The notes: generated by a model from the sequence alone, not told the origin. Shown: positions 1-5,900, counted from the first letter of the stretch. The stretch is 6,409 bases of DNA from Candidatus Moraniibacteriota bacterium (GCA_030690925.1 JAUYFO010000019.1:1-6409); one strand, 5' to 3'. Numbers and translations: made by a program.

Positions 1-654
1 GCCGATAGTCATCTTGATCTCTTCTGCTGTCCGATCTCCGATAGCCAGACTGTACTTGCGTTTGATGTAATCCGAAATAGCCTGGTCAATTCGGTTACCA
101 CCTACCCGGGCGCTATGCGATGCCACCACACCACCGAGTGAAATAATGGCGATCTCCGAAGTACCCCCGCCAATATTGATAATCATATTACCCTGAGCAG
201 TATGAATAGGGATGCCCGCTCCAATCGCTGCCAGAATCGGTTCTTTCACCACATAGGCTGCTTTGGCTCCAGCCTTGATTGCAGCATCGATAACTGCCCG
301 CCGTTCCGTCGAGGTAATCCCCGCCGGAATAGAGAGCACCACTTCCGGACGGAAGAAGCGTACCCGCCCCCCGACTCGGCCCAAAAAATATTTGAGCATC
401 GCTTCCGTAATCCGATAATCAGCAATCGCCCCATCACGCAGTGGCTGACTGGCCACAATAGTGTCGGGTGTCCGTCCGAGCATCTCCTTGGCCTCGTTAC
501 CGACGGCCAGAACCTTATTTTCCGTCAAAGAAATCGCCACCACCGAAGGCTCGTTGATAACCACTCCTTTACCTGGCACAAAGACGAGGGTGTTGGCCGT
601 CCCCAGATCAATACCGATCTTGCGCAAAAACATGGATTTCATATCCCATTTCAT
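1..654 (-). CDS. mreB: Rod shape-determining protein MreB, 3'-truncated by window edge
   Basis: Bacterial actin homologue that forms membrane-associated filaments and guides lateral peptidoglycan synthesis. The frame is open from 654 to base 1, giving 218 residues of a family usually about 330-350 long. Visible motifs: phosphate-1 loop IDLGTANT (residues 15-22), NEPSVVAI (34-41), IPAGITSTERRA (109-120), KEP (137-139), and the phosphate-2 loop INIGGGTSEIAIISLGG (159-175). That loop has Asn160 where most MreBs have Asp (DIGGGT). The ATG at 654 overlaps the murA stop as ATGA, suggesting translational coupling. In-frame ATGs at 642 and 633 are alternatives; 633 gives an N-terminus MFLRKIGIDLGT closest to familiar MreBs, with GGGA 10 nt upstream. 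No clear Shine-Dalgarno precedes 654. Identity is very sure; the exact start is not. Confidence 0.96.
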   Translation of the reverse strand, partial: MKWDMKSMFLRKIGIDLGTANTLVFVPGKGVVINEPSVVAISLTENKVLAVGNEAKEMLGRTPDTIVASQPLRDGAIADYRITEAMLKYFLGRVGGRVRFFRPEVVLSIPAGITSTERRAVIDAAIKAGAKAAYVVKEPILAAIGAGIPIHTAQGNMIINIGGGTSEIAIISLGGVVASHSARVGGNRIDQAISDYIKRKYSLAIGDRTAEEIKMTIG

Positions 655-1916
655 AATCGTTGCTGGCGCATTATCTGGGCCCCAATCTTCTGCAGGCGCT
701 CCTCAATGCGTTCGTACCCGCGATCCACCTGGTAGATTTCTTCAATAACTGTCTTACCCTGAGCGCAAAGAGCCGCAATAATGAGAGCTGCTCCCGCCCG
801 CAGATCATAACTCTTGATTACTGTCCCCGTCAGTGGCATCTTGCCTGATACCACCACCTGGTGGGGATTGAGCACCTCGATCTGGCCACCCATTTTTTCG
901 ATCTCTGAAACATAGTTGAAGCGCCCTTCGAAGAGCGTATCGAAAACAAATGTCTTACCCTCGGCCTGGGTGGCCAACACACCAAAAGGTGCCTGCACAT
1001 CGGTAGGAATGCCCGGGTAGACCTGCGTATTGATCCGGGTTACGGCTCGCAGTTTTTTGGCTGGTACGACAGTGATACTGTTTTTCTGTATATCAAACGC
1101 TACCCCGAACTCCCGCAATTTTTCTAGCACCAAATCCAGGTGTTCCGCTCGGGCATGTCGGACGGTGATAGCGCTGCCCGTAGCGGCCCCAAGAATCAAA
1201 AACGTAGCCGCCTCATTGGCATCAGGAATAATAGTATGGGTCGCGCCAGCTAACTTTTTTGTGCCCTGAATTTCCAGCTGGTTGGTGCCAAGCCCAATTA
1301 TTTTTGCTCCCATAGCAATAAGAAATTTCCCCAGATCTGCGACGTGCGGTTCCGCAGCAGCAATCTTGATAACTGTTTTCCCTGGCATACTGGCCGCCAG
1401 CATCATGGCGTTCTCTGTTCCTGTCACAGAAAATTCCCGCAACACCACGGTAGCCGGATGACGCTTAGTGGCATCGACGACATAACCCTTCTTTTGCGAC
1501 TTTATCCGCACGCCTAGTTTCTCCAGTGCATCAAGGTGAGTATCAACCGGTCGAGCCCCGATGAGACAGCCACCAGGACGATAAAAAGAAAAGTGATCAA
1601 AGCGAGCACTGAGTGATCCCCATAAGAGGATAGAAGAACGCAGCTGTTTCACCAGTTCCGTATCCATTTTTGCAGGATCAATATCCTTGGCCGTCACAGC
1701 CACCGTCCGCTTGCCCCGCCACTCTACCACTGCCCCCATGCTCTCCAGAATTTCCAGCATACGAAAGACATCCTCAATCAGGGGGATGTTGGAGATGACA
1801 CAGGTTTCCTTGGTGAGTAACGTGGCAGCCAAAATCGGTGTCGTGGCATTCTTAGAACCACACACCACAATTTCACCCTTCAATTTTTTTCCGCCCTGTA
1901 TTGCAAAAACTTCCAT
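651..1916 (-). CDS. murA: UDP-N-acetylglucosamine 1-carboxyvinyltransferase MurA
   Basis: Cytoplasmic enzyme of the first committed step of peptidoglycan synthesis: enolpyruvyl transfer from phosphoenolpyruvate to UDP-GlcNAc. At 421 residues it has normal family length. Catalytic and binding residues are in place: Lys22 in SKNA, Arg93 in QLRSS, Cys117 in PGGCLIGARPVD (the fosfomycin-target Cys, so sensitivity is predicted), Asp306 in YPGIPTDVQAPF, and Arg399 in DRGYERIEERL. The two inside-out EPSP-synthase-like halves are both complete. The ATG at 1916 is the only start before an in-frame upstream TGA; it lacks a Shine-Dalgarno (CCCTTTCTGAT precedes it). A promoter sits about 80 nt upstream. 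The stop TGA may overlap the mreB start. murA-mreB look like one transcription unit for wall synthesis and shape. Confidence 0.98.
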   Translation of the reverse strand: MEVFAIQGGKKLKGEIVVCGSKNATTPILAATLLTKETCVISNIPLIEDVFRMLEILESMGAVVEWRGKRTVAVTAKDIDPAKMDTELVKQLRSSILLWGSLSARFDHFSFYRPGGCLIGARPVDTHLDALEKLGVRIKSQKKGYVVDATKRHPATVVLREFSVTGTENAMMLAASMPGKTVIKIAAAEPHVADLGKFLIAMGAKIIGLGTNQLEIQGTKKLAGATHTIIPDANEAATFLILGAATGSAITVRHARAEHLDLVLEKLREFGVAFDIQKNSITVVPAKKLRAVTRINTQVYPGIPTDVQAPFGVLATQAEGKTFVFDTLFEGRFNYVSEIEKMGGQIEVLNPHQVVVSGKMPLTGTVIKSYDLRAGAALIIAALCAQGKTVIEEIYQVDRGYERIEERLQKIGAQIMRQQRL

Positions 1917-1992
1917 ATCAGAAAGGGTATTATGTAGTAGTACTCTCCAGCTTCAGGCTCTCAATATCCACTCCCACAGACACATATGGCCT

Positions 1993-2021
1993 AGTATAGC
2001 CCGAAACCGAACATCTTTCAA
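1993..2021 (-). promoter_or_regulatory. Sigma70-like promoter for murA-mreB
   Basis: On the minus strand, TTGAAA (2016-2021), a 17-nt spacer and TATACT (1993-1998). Predicted transcription start is near 1986, leaving a leader of about 70 nt before the murA ATG at 1916. Position and orientation fit murA; no experimental support. Confidence 0.65.
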
Positions 2022-2036
2022 GGTAGAGCAATTTAA

Positions 2037-2187
2037 ACCGCCTCCGAACAAATGTCGAAAGGCGGTCATTTTTTGCCCTACCAAGGGCGAGAGTATGGGA
2101 ACATACCCTACTTGTTTTTTTGTTTTGGTCTTTGTTTTTTAAGGTACTTTCCCCGAGAAAAAACGGGAGTTTCCTGTCCTTTCTCGG
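2037..2187 (-). other. Hairpin-rich non-coding region upstream of murA
   Basis: Four inverted repeats lie in 150 nt: CCGAGAAA/TTTCTCGG (2153-2160 with 2180-2187), GTATG/CATAC with 4-nt loop (2093-2097 with 2102-2106), GCCCT/AGGGC with 4-nt loop (2075-2079 with 2084-2088), and ACCGCC/GGCGGT (2037-2042 with 2061-2066). On the minus strand the linkers are A-rich (2107-2142 is nearly free of T), which suits a structured leader or small RNA. Read on the plus strand, the lowest hairpin is followed by CATTTTTT and the pair above by a T-rich run, so plus-strand terminator activity is an alternative. I recognise no known RNA family. A minus-strand open frame across 1930-2295 has no protein-like features and contains promoters, so I do not call it coding. 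Confidence 0.35.
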
Positions 2188-2231
2188 AAAAAAGAAAACG
2201 GCTGTTCCGCCTGCCGGAAACACCCGTTTTC
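2188..2231 (-). terminator. Intrinsic terminator or attenuator
   Basis: On the minus strand GAAAACGG (2231-2224) pairs perfectly with CCGTTTTC (2201-2194). Further inner pairing closes a GC-rich loop, and the stem is followed directly by six T (2193-2188). It lies only about 8 nt past the predicted start of the promoter at 2246-2274. It may be the old terminator of the decayed gene copy at 2292-2426, or an attenuator of a longer murA leader. Confidence 0.7.
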
Positions 2232-2245
2232 TTACTTGTACTCCC

Positions 2246-2274
2246 ATTATAGCATATTTTTTCGCCTTTGTCCA
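2246..2274 (-). promoter_or_regulatory. Extended -10 promoter upstream of terminator-like hairpin
   Basis: On the minus strand, TGGACA (2269-2274), 17-nt spacer, TATAAT (2246-2251), with TGC directly before the -10, giving an extended -10. Predicted start is near 2239. The nearest downstream element is the hairpin plus T-run ending at 2188, so most transcripts would be about 50 nt; read-through would give a roughly 320-nt murA leader. Confidence 0.55.
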
Positions 2275-2291
2275 GGGGGTAGGGCTCTCAT

Positions 2292-2426
2292 CCATCGGTT
2301 GTCGAGCCAGTTCCAGTTCACTACCACCTGATCACCGTCCTCGATGAAGTACGGGACACTGAGGCTGCCGCGACTGTATCGAATCCGTAGTCTTCCACAG
2401 ATTCGCCTACTACCAAAGATAGTATA
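2292..2426 (-). pseudogene. Decayed C-terminal fragment of a paralogue of the 2532-3146 gene
   Basis: Translated on the minus strand, the frame opens right after a TGA with YTIFG, matching NTVFA of the intact neighbour (residues 154-158). It ends with VPYFIEDGDQ, VVVNWNWLDNRW, matching VPYLVEHVDQ, VILRWHWLGRNW (residues 172-193): 11 of 22 positions are identical in that block. Between the two, a segment reading WKTTDSIQSR aligns with WKDVVQSRR but sits in another frame. The DNA is explained by about 14 extra bases before TGG and one extra base before GTC, which together restore the frame. There is no start codon, and all sequence upstream of residue ~154 is missing and replaced by the neighbour's terminator. 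The intact gene's final tail (SSSAARFAS) is also absent; here the frame runs on to a TAA inside the TATAAT box at 2246-2251. Best read as a truncated relic of a tandem or recombined gene family. Confidence 0.72.
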
Positions 2427-2432
2427 TCAGAT

Positions 2433-2471
2433 AAAAAACAAAACTCCTGGAATCGCATGCGATTCCAGGAG
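2433..2471 (-). terminator. Strong intrinsic terminator of the orphan gene
   Basis: Bases 2444-2471 form a perfect 28-bp palindrome, CTCCTGGAATCGCA followed by its exact reverse complement. As RNA this is a 12-bp stem with a CATG loop. On the minus strand it is followed by TTTTGTTTTTT (2443-2433). It lies 61 nt after the stop codon of the 2532-3146 gene. Confidence 0.88.
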
Positions 2472-2531
2472 AAGAGGTCAAAGGGCTGAGGCACAGAGTT
2501 CTATAAGTTCTGAGCACCTGCGTCCTGAGAA

Positions 2532-3146
2532 CTAACTTGCGAAGCGCGCCGCAGAGCTGCTGTGGTACCAGTTACGGCCGAGCCAGTGCCAGCGCAGGAT
2601 CACCTGGTCGACGTGCTCGACGAGATACGGAACGAACTGGTCGACACGGCGGCTCTGCACAACGTCCTTCCAGGCGAAGACAGTATTGTCGCCAAAATGC
2701 TTCCGAAAGGCTTCGATGCCCAGTTTCTGGATTTCTTCCAGATCACGGAGCGCCAGGCAGGTCGGCAGAATCTTGTTTTTCTTGATGTAGTGGTACAACT
2801 GGTTTCCACTGATCTCACGATCGCACTCCTGCGTGGGATGAAGCCAGCGCTTCACTTGGTCGAAACGATGCTCGACTGTGTCCACACGGTCAAATTCCGG
2901 ATGCATCCGCGCCCTCATCCAATCAGGATAGGCTGCTTTGATGGAGTAGTCGACACGGAAGGTGTCGACTAGGACTGGCGCAGTCGGAATGATCTCGGCG
3001 CGCCCTTCCATCACCTCGTTCAGTTGCAAGAACCAGGTCCCGCTCGTGACATTCTTCAGAAAAGACAACGGGAGACCTTGCCGTCGAAGCGCATCTTGCA
3101 CCTCGAGCGCCTGACCAACAGAAAGGGTGCGAACGGTGTCATTCAT
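2532..3146 (-). CDS. Uncharacterised 204-residue protein, possible Patescibacteria orphan family
   Basis: I do not recognise a function. From the ATG at 3146 the protein has 204 residues, no signal peptide and no membrane helix, so it is probably cytoplasmic. Visible parts: a polar N-terminal half; LHPTQECDREISGNQLYHYI (102-121); a helix-like LRDLEEIQKLGIEAFRKHF (133-151); FAWKDVVQSRR (157-167); a conserved C-terminal block VPYLVEHVDQVILRWHWL (172-189) rich in Trp, then a tail ending AARFAS. From memory, small Parcubacteria proteins share the EIQKxG...FRKHF...W and WxWL...RFAS pattern; I could not check this. The start at 3146 is chosen because AAAAGGA lies 7 nt upstream; the frame continues to a GTG at 3212, but that start falls inside a leader hairpin. 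It has its own consensus promoter and terminator, making it monocistronic. A broken relative follows at 2292-2426. Confidence 0.82.
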   Translation of the reverse strand: MNDTVRTLSVGQALEVQDALRRQGLPLSFLKNVTSGTWFLQLNEVMEGRAEIIPTAPVLVDTFRVDYSIKAAYPDWMRARMHPEFDRVDTVEHRFDQVKRWLHPTQECDREISGNQLYHYIKKNKILPTCLALRDLEEIQKLGIEAFRKHFGDNTVFAWKDVVQSRRVDQFVPYLVEHVDQVILRWHWLGRNWYHSSSAARFAS

Positions 3147-3153
3147 GACTATG

Positions 3154-3160
3154 TCCTTTT
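3154..3160 (-). promoter_or_regulatory. Shine-Dalgarno site deciding the start at 3146
   Basis: AAAAGGA on the minus strand, 7 nt before the ATG at 3146. It favours this start over the GTG at 3212 and the ATG at 3179, which lack such a site. No other gene start visible in this window has a comparable site. Confidence 0.75.
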
Positions 3161-3202
3161 GGTGAATGGCTGTGTTCATCCGAACAGTGCCAATGCTTAG
3201 CT

Positions 3203-3217
3203 CTCGCGACACGCGAG
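3203..3217 (-). repeat. Short leader hairpin CTCGCG-TGT-CGCGAG
   Basis: Perfect 6-bp GC-rich stem with a 3-nt loop in the 5' leader of the orphan gene, immediately after the larger hairpin at 3221-3265. It has no T-run, so it is not a terminator. It would bury the alternative GTG start at 3212. Confidence 0.7.
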
Positions 3218-3220
3218 TTT

Positions 3221-3265
3221 GCCATAGCAGAGAAAGGCCTCTATGAAGCCACTTTCTGCTATGGC
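3221..3265 (-). repeat. Large leader hairpin, 11-bp perfect arms
   Basis: GCCATAGCAGA (3221-3231) and TCTGCTATGGC (3255-3265) are exact reverse complements, and inner bases (AAG, GGC with GCC, CTT) can extend the stem. It begins about 27 nt after the predicted transcription start. No T-run follows on either strand, so a leader RNA element or protein-binding site is more likely than a terminator. Confidence 0.75.
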
Positions 3266-3298
3266 GAATATGCTAGTATTTTTAAAGTCCAACATATT

Positions 3299-3327
3299 AT
3301 TATACACCTAAAATTGAGTTTTGTCAA
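3299..3327 (-). promoter_or_regulatory. Perfect consensus sigma70 promoter of the orphan gene
   Basis: On the minus strand, TTGACA (3322-3327), 17-nt spacer, TATAAT (3299-3304): an exact match to both hexamers at optimal spacing. Predicted start near 3292, leaving a leader of about 145 nt before the ATG at 3146. Strong, probably constitutive initiation is expected. Confidence 0.85.
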
Positions 3328-3394
3328 TGAGAAAAGAGCCTTCACAGAGCCTCATTTATCTCTATTCTTTCACTACAATCTGAGGAACTACTCC

Positions 3395-4327
3395 TTACAA
3401 AGTTGTTCCCCCTTTGCGGATAAAATCGTAGGCCGAGAGGGCAGCCACCACGCCATAGCCGGCCGAGATATTGTTTTGTTTATAAGGCATGTCGGTAGCA
3501 TCGCCGGTAGCAAAGATGCCGGGCTTGGAGGTAGCGGTTGTCCGGGCATCAATTTTAATTTCGCCCCGTTCATTCAACTCAAGCAGTTCCTTTACAAACT
3601 CCGTGTTGGGTATCATACCGATTTCCACAAAAACACCGTCCAGTGGCAGATCTTCTTCTGCGCCAGTGTCAGCATCTTTCAGACGTACTCCCTCGACCCG
3701 GGCGTCACCGAGGACGGCCTGGGTTAGTTTTTTGTACACTACTTTTACTTTCGGTGAAGCCAAAACTTTTTCTTGGGTAATGGGGTCGCCCTTCAATTCT
3801 CCAGAACGAACAATAAGCAAAATCTCACTGGCATACGGCAAGAGATCCTCCACTGCTTCCAACCCAGCGTTGCCACCACCAATGACCGCTACTTTTTTGT
3901 TGCGGAAAAACGGGGCATCGCAGGTGGAGCAAAAAACCACACCTCTCCCAATAAACTTTTCTTCCCCAGGAACATTCAGATGACGATGGCGACCGCCGGA
4001 AGCCACGATGATGGTCTTGGTTTCATAGTGTTCACCCTTTTCCGTTTCGACGCCGTAGCCGCCCTCGGTATGCTCCGTCACCTTGGCCACTCTGTCCCCC
4101 GTTTGAATCTCGATTCCCTCCTGAGCCCGCAGATGTTTTTCCAATGCTTGCCCAAACTCAAAACCAGAAATACTTTCCGTGCCAATCCAGTTCTCGATAC
4201 TAGCCGAAACGGTTGATTGACTGCTGAAACTTTCTGTCAAAAAAAGCGTCTTCAACTGCTTGCGGGCGGCGTACACGCCTGCTGCTATCCCACCTGGGCC
4301 GCCACCAATAATGATGCAATCGTACAT
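3395..4327 (-). CDS. trxB: Thioredoxin-reductase/AhpF-like FAD-dependent disulfide oxidoreductase
   Basis: Soluble flavoprotein of 310 residues, the usual size of low-molecular-weight thioredoxin reductases, which pass electrons from NAD(P)H through FAD and a Cys pair to thioredoxin-like partners. Visible: FAD-binding IIGGGPGG (6-13), redox-active CSTC (Cys133, Cys136) followed by DAPFF, dinucleotide-binding VIGGGNAGLEA (148-158), and the FAD motif GIFATGDAT (270-278) with PYKQ after it. The HRRxxxR signature that binds NADPH phosphate in classical TrxB is missing (LLIVRSGELKGD instead). That, together with FVEIGMIPNTEF, resembles the C-terminal part of AhpF, so NADH use or a different partner is possible. 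No thioredoxin gene is in view. It starts 23 nt after the gdh stop without a clear Shine-Dalgarno and is likely co-transcribed. Family is sure; the symbol is provisional. Confidence 0.88.
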   Translation of the reverse strand: MYDCIIIGGGPGGIAAGVYAARKQLKTLFLTESFSSQSTVSASIENWIGTESISGFEFGQALEKHLRAQEGIEIQTGDRVAKVTEHTEGGYGVETEKGEHYETKTIIVASGGRHRHLNVPGEEKFIGRGVVFCSTCDAPFFRNKKVAVIGGGNAGLEAVEDLLPYASEILLIVRSGELKGDPITQEKVLASPKVKVVYKKLTQAVLGDARVEGVRLKDADTGAEEDLPLDGVFVEIGMIPNTEFVKELLELNERGEIKIDARTTATSKPGIFATGDATDMPYKQNNISAGYGVVAALSAYDFIRKGGTTL

Positions 4328-4350
4328 ACCGTAAAAAGATTATGAGTGAA

Positions 4351-5586
4351 TTATATACTCCCGCGATTCTTCATCGCTTTGGCCACACGCCTTACCGCCA
4401 AAGCGTAGGCGCCCATCCGATAGGTGGTATTGTAGCGCTCTTGGTACTGAGCCACCTTCATGAAAGCGGTGCGCATGGTTTTTTCTAGCATACCAAGAAT
4501 CTGTGATTCTTCCCAGTAGAAGTTAGTGGCATTCTGAACCTGCTCATAATAAGAAACCGTCACGCCACCGGCATTGGCTAAAATATCCGGAATAACCACG
4601 ACTCCTTTGTCAAAAAACCACTGGTCCGCCTCCGGCGTCACCGGACCATTGGCCAGCTCCACGATATACTTGGCCTGCACCCCCTCTTTATTACCACTAT
4701 GGAGAGCATTCTCCAGGGCTGCCGGCACCAAAATATCAGTGGGTACCGAAAGGACCGCCTCGCTCGGGAGGCTTTCACACCCCACGCAATTTTTCAGAGT
4801 GCCTGTGACTTTCTTATGGGCAATGAGCTCATCAACATCCAAGCCTTCTTCTCGATACACTGTTGACCGAGAGTCGGCTATAGCCACTAGTATATACCCA
4901 GCTTCGGCTAAAATTTTTGCCAAAAAACTCCCGCCATTACCAAATCCCTGAATCGCCACTCTGGTACCTTTTGGCAGATGATATTTTTTTGCCAATTCAT
5001 CAATAACATAAAACGCTCCCTGAGCAGTGGCATAATCACGTACCAATGATCCCCCCAAAGAAAGTGGCTTCCCTGTGATAACGCCCGGAGCCTTTCTCCC
5101 TATGACAGCTTCATACTCATCGAGCATCCATCCCATAATCCGTGAATCTGTCGAAACATCTGGGGCCGGCACATCCACATCAGGACCAATAAAGGGAGCC
5201 AGGGCCCGAGCATAGGCTCGCGACAATCGCTCTAGTTCCGCCAAGGAAAGTTTTTTGGGGTCCACAACTACGCCACCCTTGCCGCCTCCAAGCGGAATCT
5301 TGACCACCGCGGTTTTCCAGGTCATCCAGGCCGAAAGTGCCTTCACCTCATCAAGTGTCACATCAGGATGAAAACGGATACCGCCTTTGAACGGCCCCCT
5401 GGCATCATTGAATTGTGACCGATACCCAGTAAATACTTCTATGGAGCCATCATCCATCCGAATAGGTAACGCTACTTCGATAACGCGCTTGGGCTGCATG
5501 AGCTGACGAACGATATTGTCATCAAGGTTGAGAAGTTTCTGAACGTCTCGCAACTGTTTCTGAGCGCTCTCAAATGGATTGTTCAT
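4351..5586 (-). CDS. gdhA: Glutamate dehydrogenase (Glu/Leu/Phe/Val dehydrogenase family)
   Basis: Cytoplasmic enzyme interconverting glutamate and 2-oxoglutarate plus ammonia with a nicotinamide cofactor. The 411 residues match the compact hexameric type (about 410-420). Substrate and catalytic residues are present: Lys67 in GPFKGGIRFHP, Lys91 in TWKTAVV, Lys103 in PLGGGKGGV, Asp143 in PAPDVST. The Rossmann domain shows GFGNGG (214-219), with Asp238 in IADSR after the second strand, a feature often linked to NAD rather than NADP preference. GGSLVRDYATAQG (178-190) and DILANAGGVTVSYYEQVQN (334-352) are typical. It starts at the ATG at 5586, 27 nt after the repressor gene's stop, without a Shine-Dalgarno. 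Being second in a repressor-led operon with a disulfide reductase is unusual and suggests control by redox or thiol stress rather than by nitrogen. Confidence 0.95.
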   Translation of the reverse strand: MNNPFESAQKQLRDVQKLLNLDDNIVRQLMQPKRVIEVALPIRMDDGSIEVFTGYRSQFNDARGPFKGGIRFHPDVTLDEVKALSAWMTWKTAVVKIPLGGGKGGVVVDPKKLSLAELERLSRAYARALAPFIGPDVDVPAPDVSTDSRIMGWMLDEYEAVIGRKAPGVITGKPLSLGGSLVRDYATAQGAFYVIDELAKKYHLPKGTRVAIQGFGNGGSFLAKILAEAGYILVAIADSRSTVYREEGLDVDELIAHKKVTGTLKNCVGCESLPSEAVLSVPTDILVPAALENALHSGNKEGVQAKYIVELANGPVTPEADQWFFDKGVVVIPDILANAGGVTVSYYEQVQNATNFYWEESQILGMLEKTMRTAFMKVAQYQERYNTTYRMGAYALAVRRVAKAMKNRGSI

Positions 5587-5613
5587 ACACAGACATTACA
5601 AAATATACTTTTT

Positions 5614-5862
5614 CTACTGCATTTTGAAGAGACTTTTCAAATAAGCTTCATCGATCTTCTTCTTGCCGTCCCATTTACAGGTGATATCATCTTTCAGCAG
5701 TTCCACTCCGAGCATGGCCACCGCTTCGCGGATAGCCGTAATCTGAGTAATAACCAGAAGACAATCCTGCTTTTCCTCGACCATACGCCTGACCCCCTTA
5801 AGCTGTCCTTCGATACGGGCAATACGAGCGAGGACTGGTGATGCTTTCTTGGTAGCTGTCAT
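5614..5862 (-). CDS. CsoR/FrmR/RcnR-family repressor with Cys-Cys, no His ligand
   Basis: Small all-helical DNA-binding repressor of 82 residues, normal for the family (about 80-100), whose members release operators on binding Cu(I), Ni/Co, formaldehyde or persulfide. RIEGQLKGVRRMVEEKQDC (16-34) and the helix ITQITAIREAVAMLG (38-52) are the family signature. Cys34 matches the first ligand Cys. The second site reads LLKDDITC: Cys62 is present, but the His four residues earlier, used by copper-sensing CsoR, is Asp58. A Cys/Cys pair without His resembles the persulfide sensor CstR more than copper sensors, and no copper ATPase or metallochaperone gene is near. The promoter has an operator palindrome across its -10, pointing to autorepression and control of the downstream gdh and reductase genes. 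ATG at 5862; no Shine-Dalgarno in the ~30-nt leader. The sensing ligand is inferred only. Confidence 0.9.
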   Translation of the reverse strand: MTATKKASPVLARIARIEGQLKGVRRMVEEKQDCLLVITQITAIREAVAMLGVELLKDDITCKWDGKKKIDEAYLKSLFKMQ

Positions 5863-5877
5863 ACATACAATAAAAAA

Positions 5878-5900
5878 AATATACCCTATAGGGGTATATT
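5878..5900. promoter_or_regulatory. CsoR-type operator, 9-bp inverted repeat
   Basis: AATATACCC (5878-5886), 5-nt spacer TATAG, GGGTATATT (5892-5900): exact 9-bp arms. The C-run/G-run core flanked by TA matches the style of known CsoR/CstR operators (TACCCC...GGGGTA). It overlaps the -10 hexamer and predicted start of the promoter just upstream of the repressor gene, the right place for steric repression. Confidence 0.85.

Noticed and set aside
1930..2295. 121-codon minus-strand open frame upstream of murA
   Set aside because: It spans two promoter-like elements, several hairpins and a terminator, is rich in low-complexity Lys/Phe runs, and shows no protein-like pattern or ribosome site.
2444..2471. 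28-bp perfect palindrome as a recombination or operator site
   Set aside because: The T-rich run directly after it on the minus strand and its place behind a gene's stop make a terminator the simpler reading.
2562..2972. 136-codon plus-strand open frame opposite the orphan gene
   Set aside because: It is antisense to a gene with a promoter, Shine-Dalgarno, terminator and a homologous relic; no plus-strand start signals are seen.
3144..3212. GTG at 3212 as the orphan gene start (226 residues)
   Set aside because: It falls in the loop and stem of a hairpin and lacks a ribosome site, while the ATG at 3146 has AAAAGGA at ideal spacing.
3326..3356. AATGAG/CTCATT inverted repeat after trxB as a terminator
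   Set aside because: The stem is only 6 bp with a 19-nt loop and overlaps the -35 of the next promoter; no T-run follows the stem.
3489..3983. Long plus-strand open frames opposite trxB, murA and mreB
   Set aside because: They are mirror frames of clearly identified genes and have no family features.
5614..5862. Calling the repressor a copper sensor (csoR)
   Set aside because: The His of the Cu(I) ligand set is replaced by Asp and no copper efflux genes are nearby, so I named only the family.
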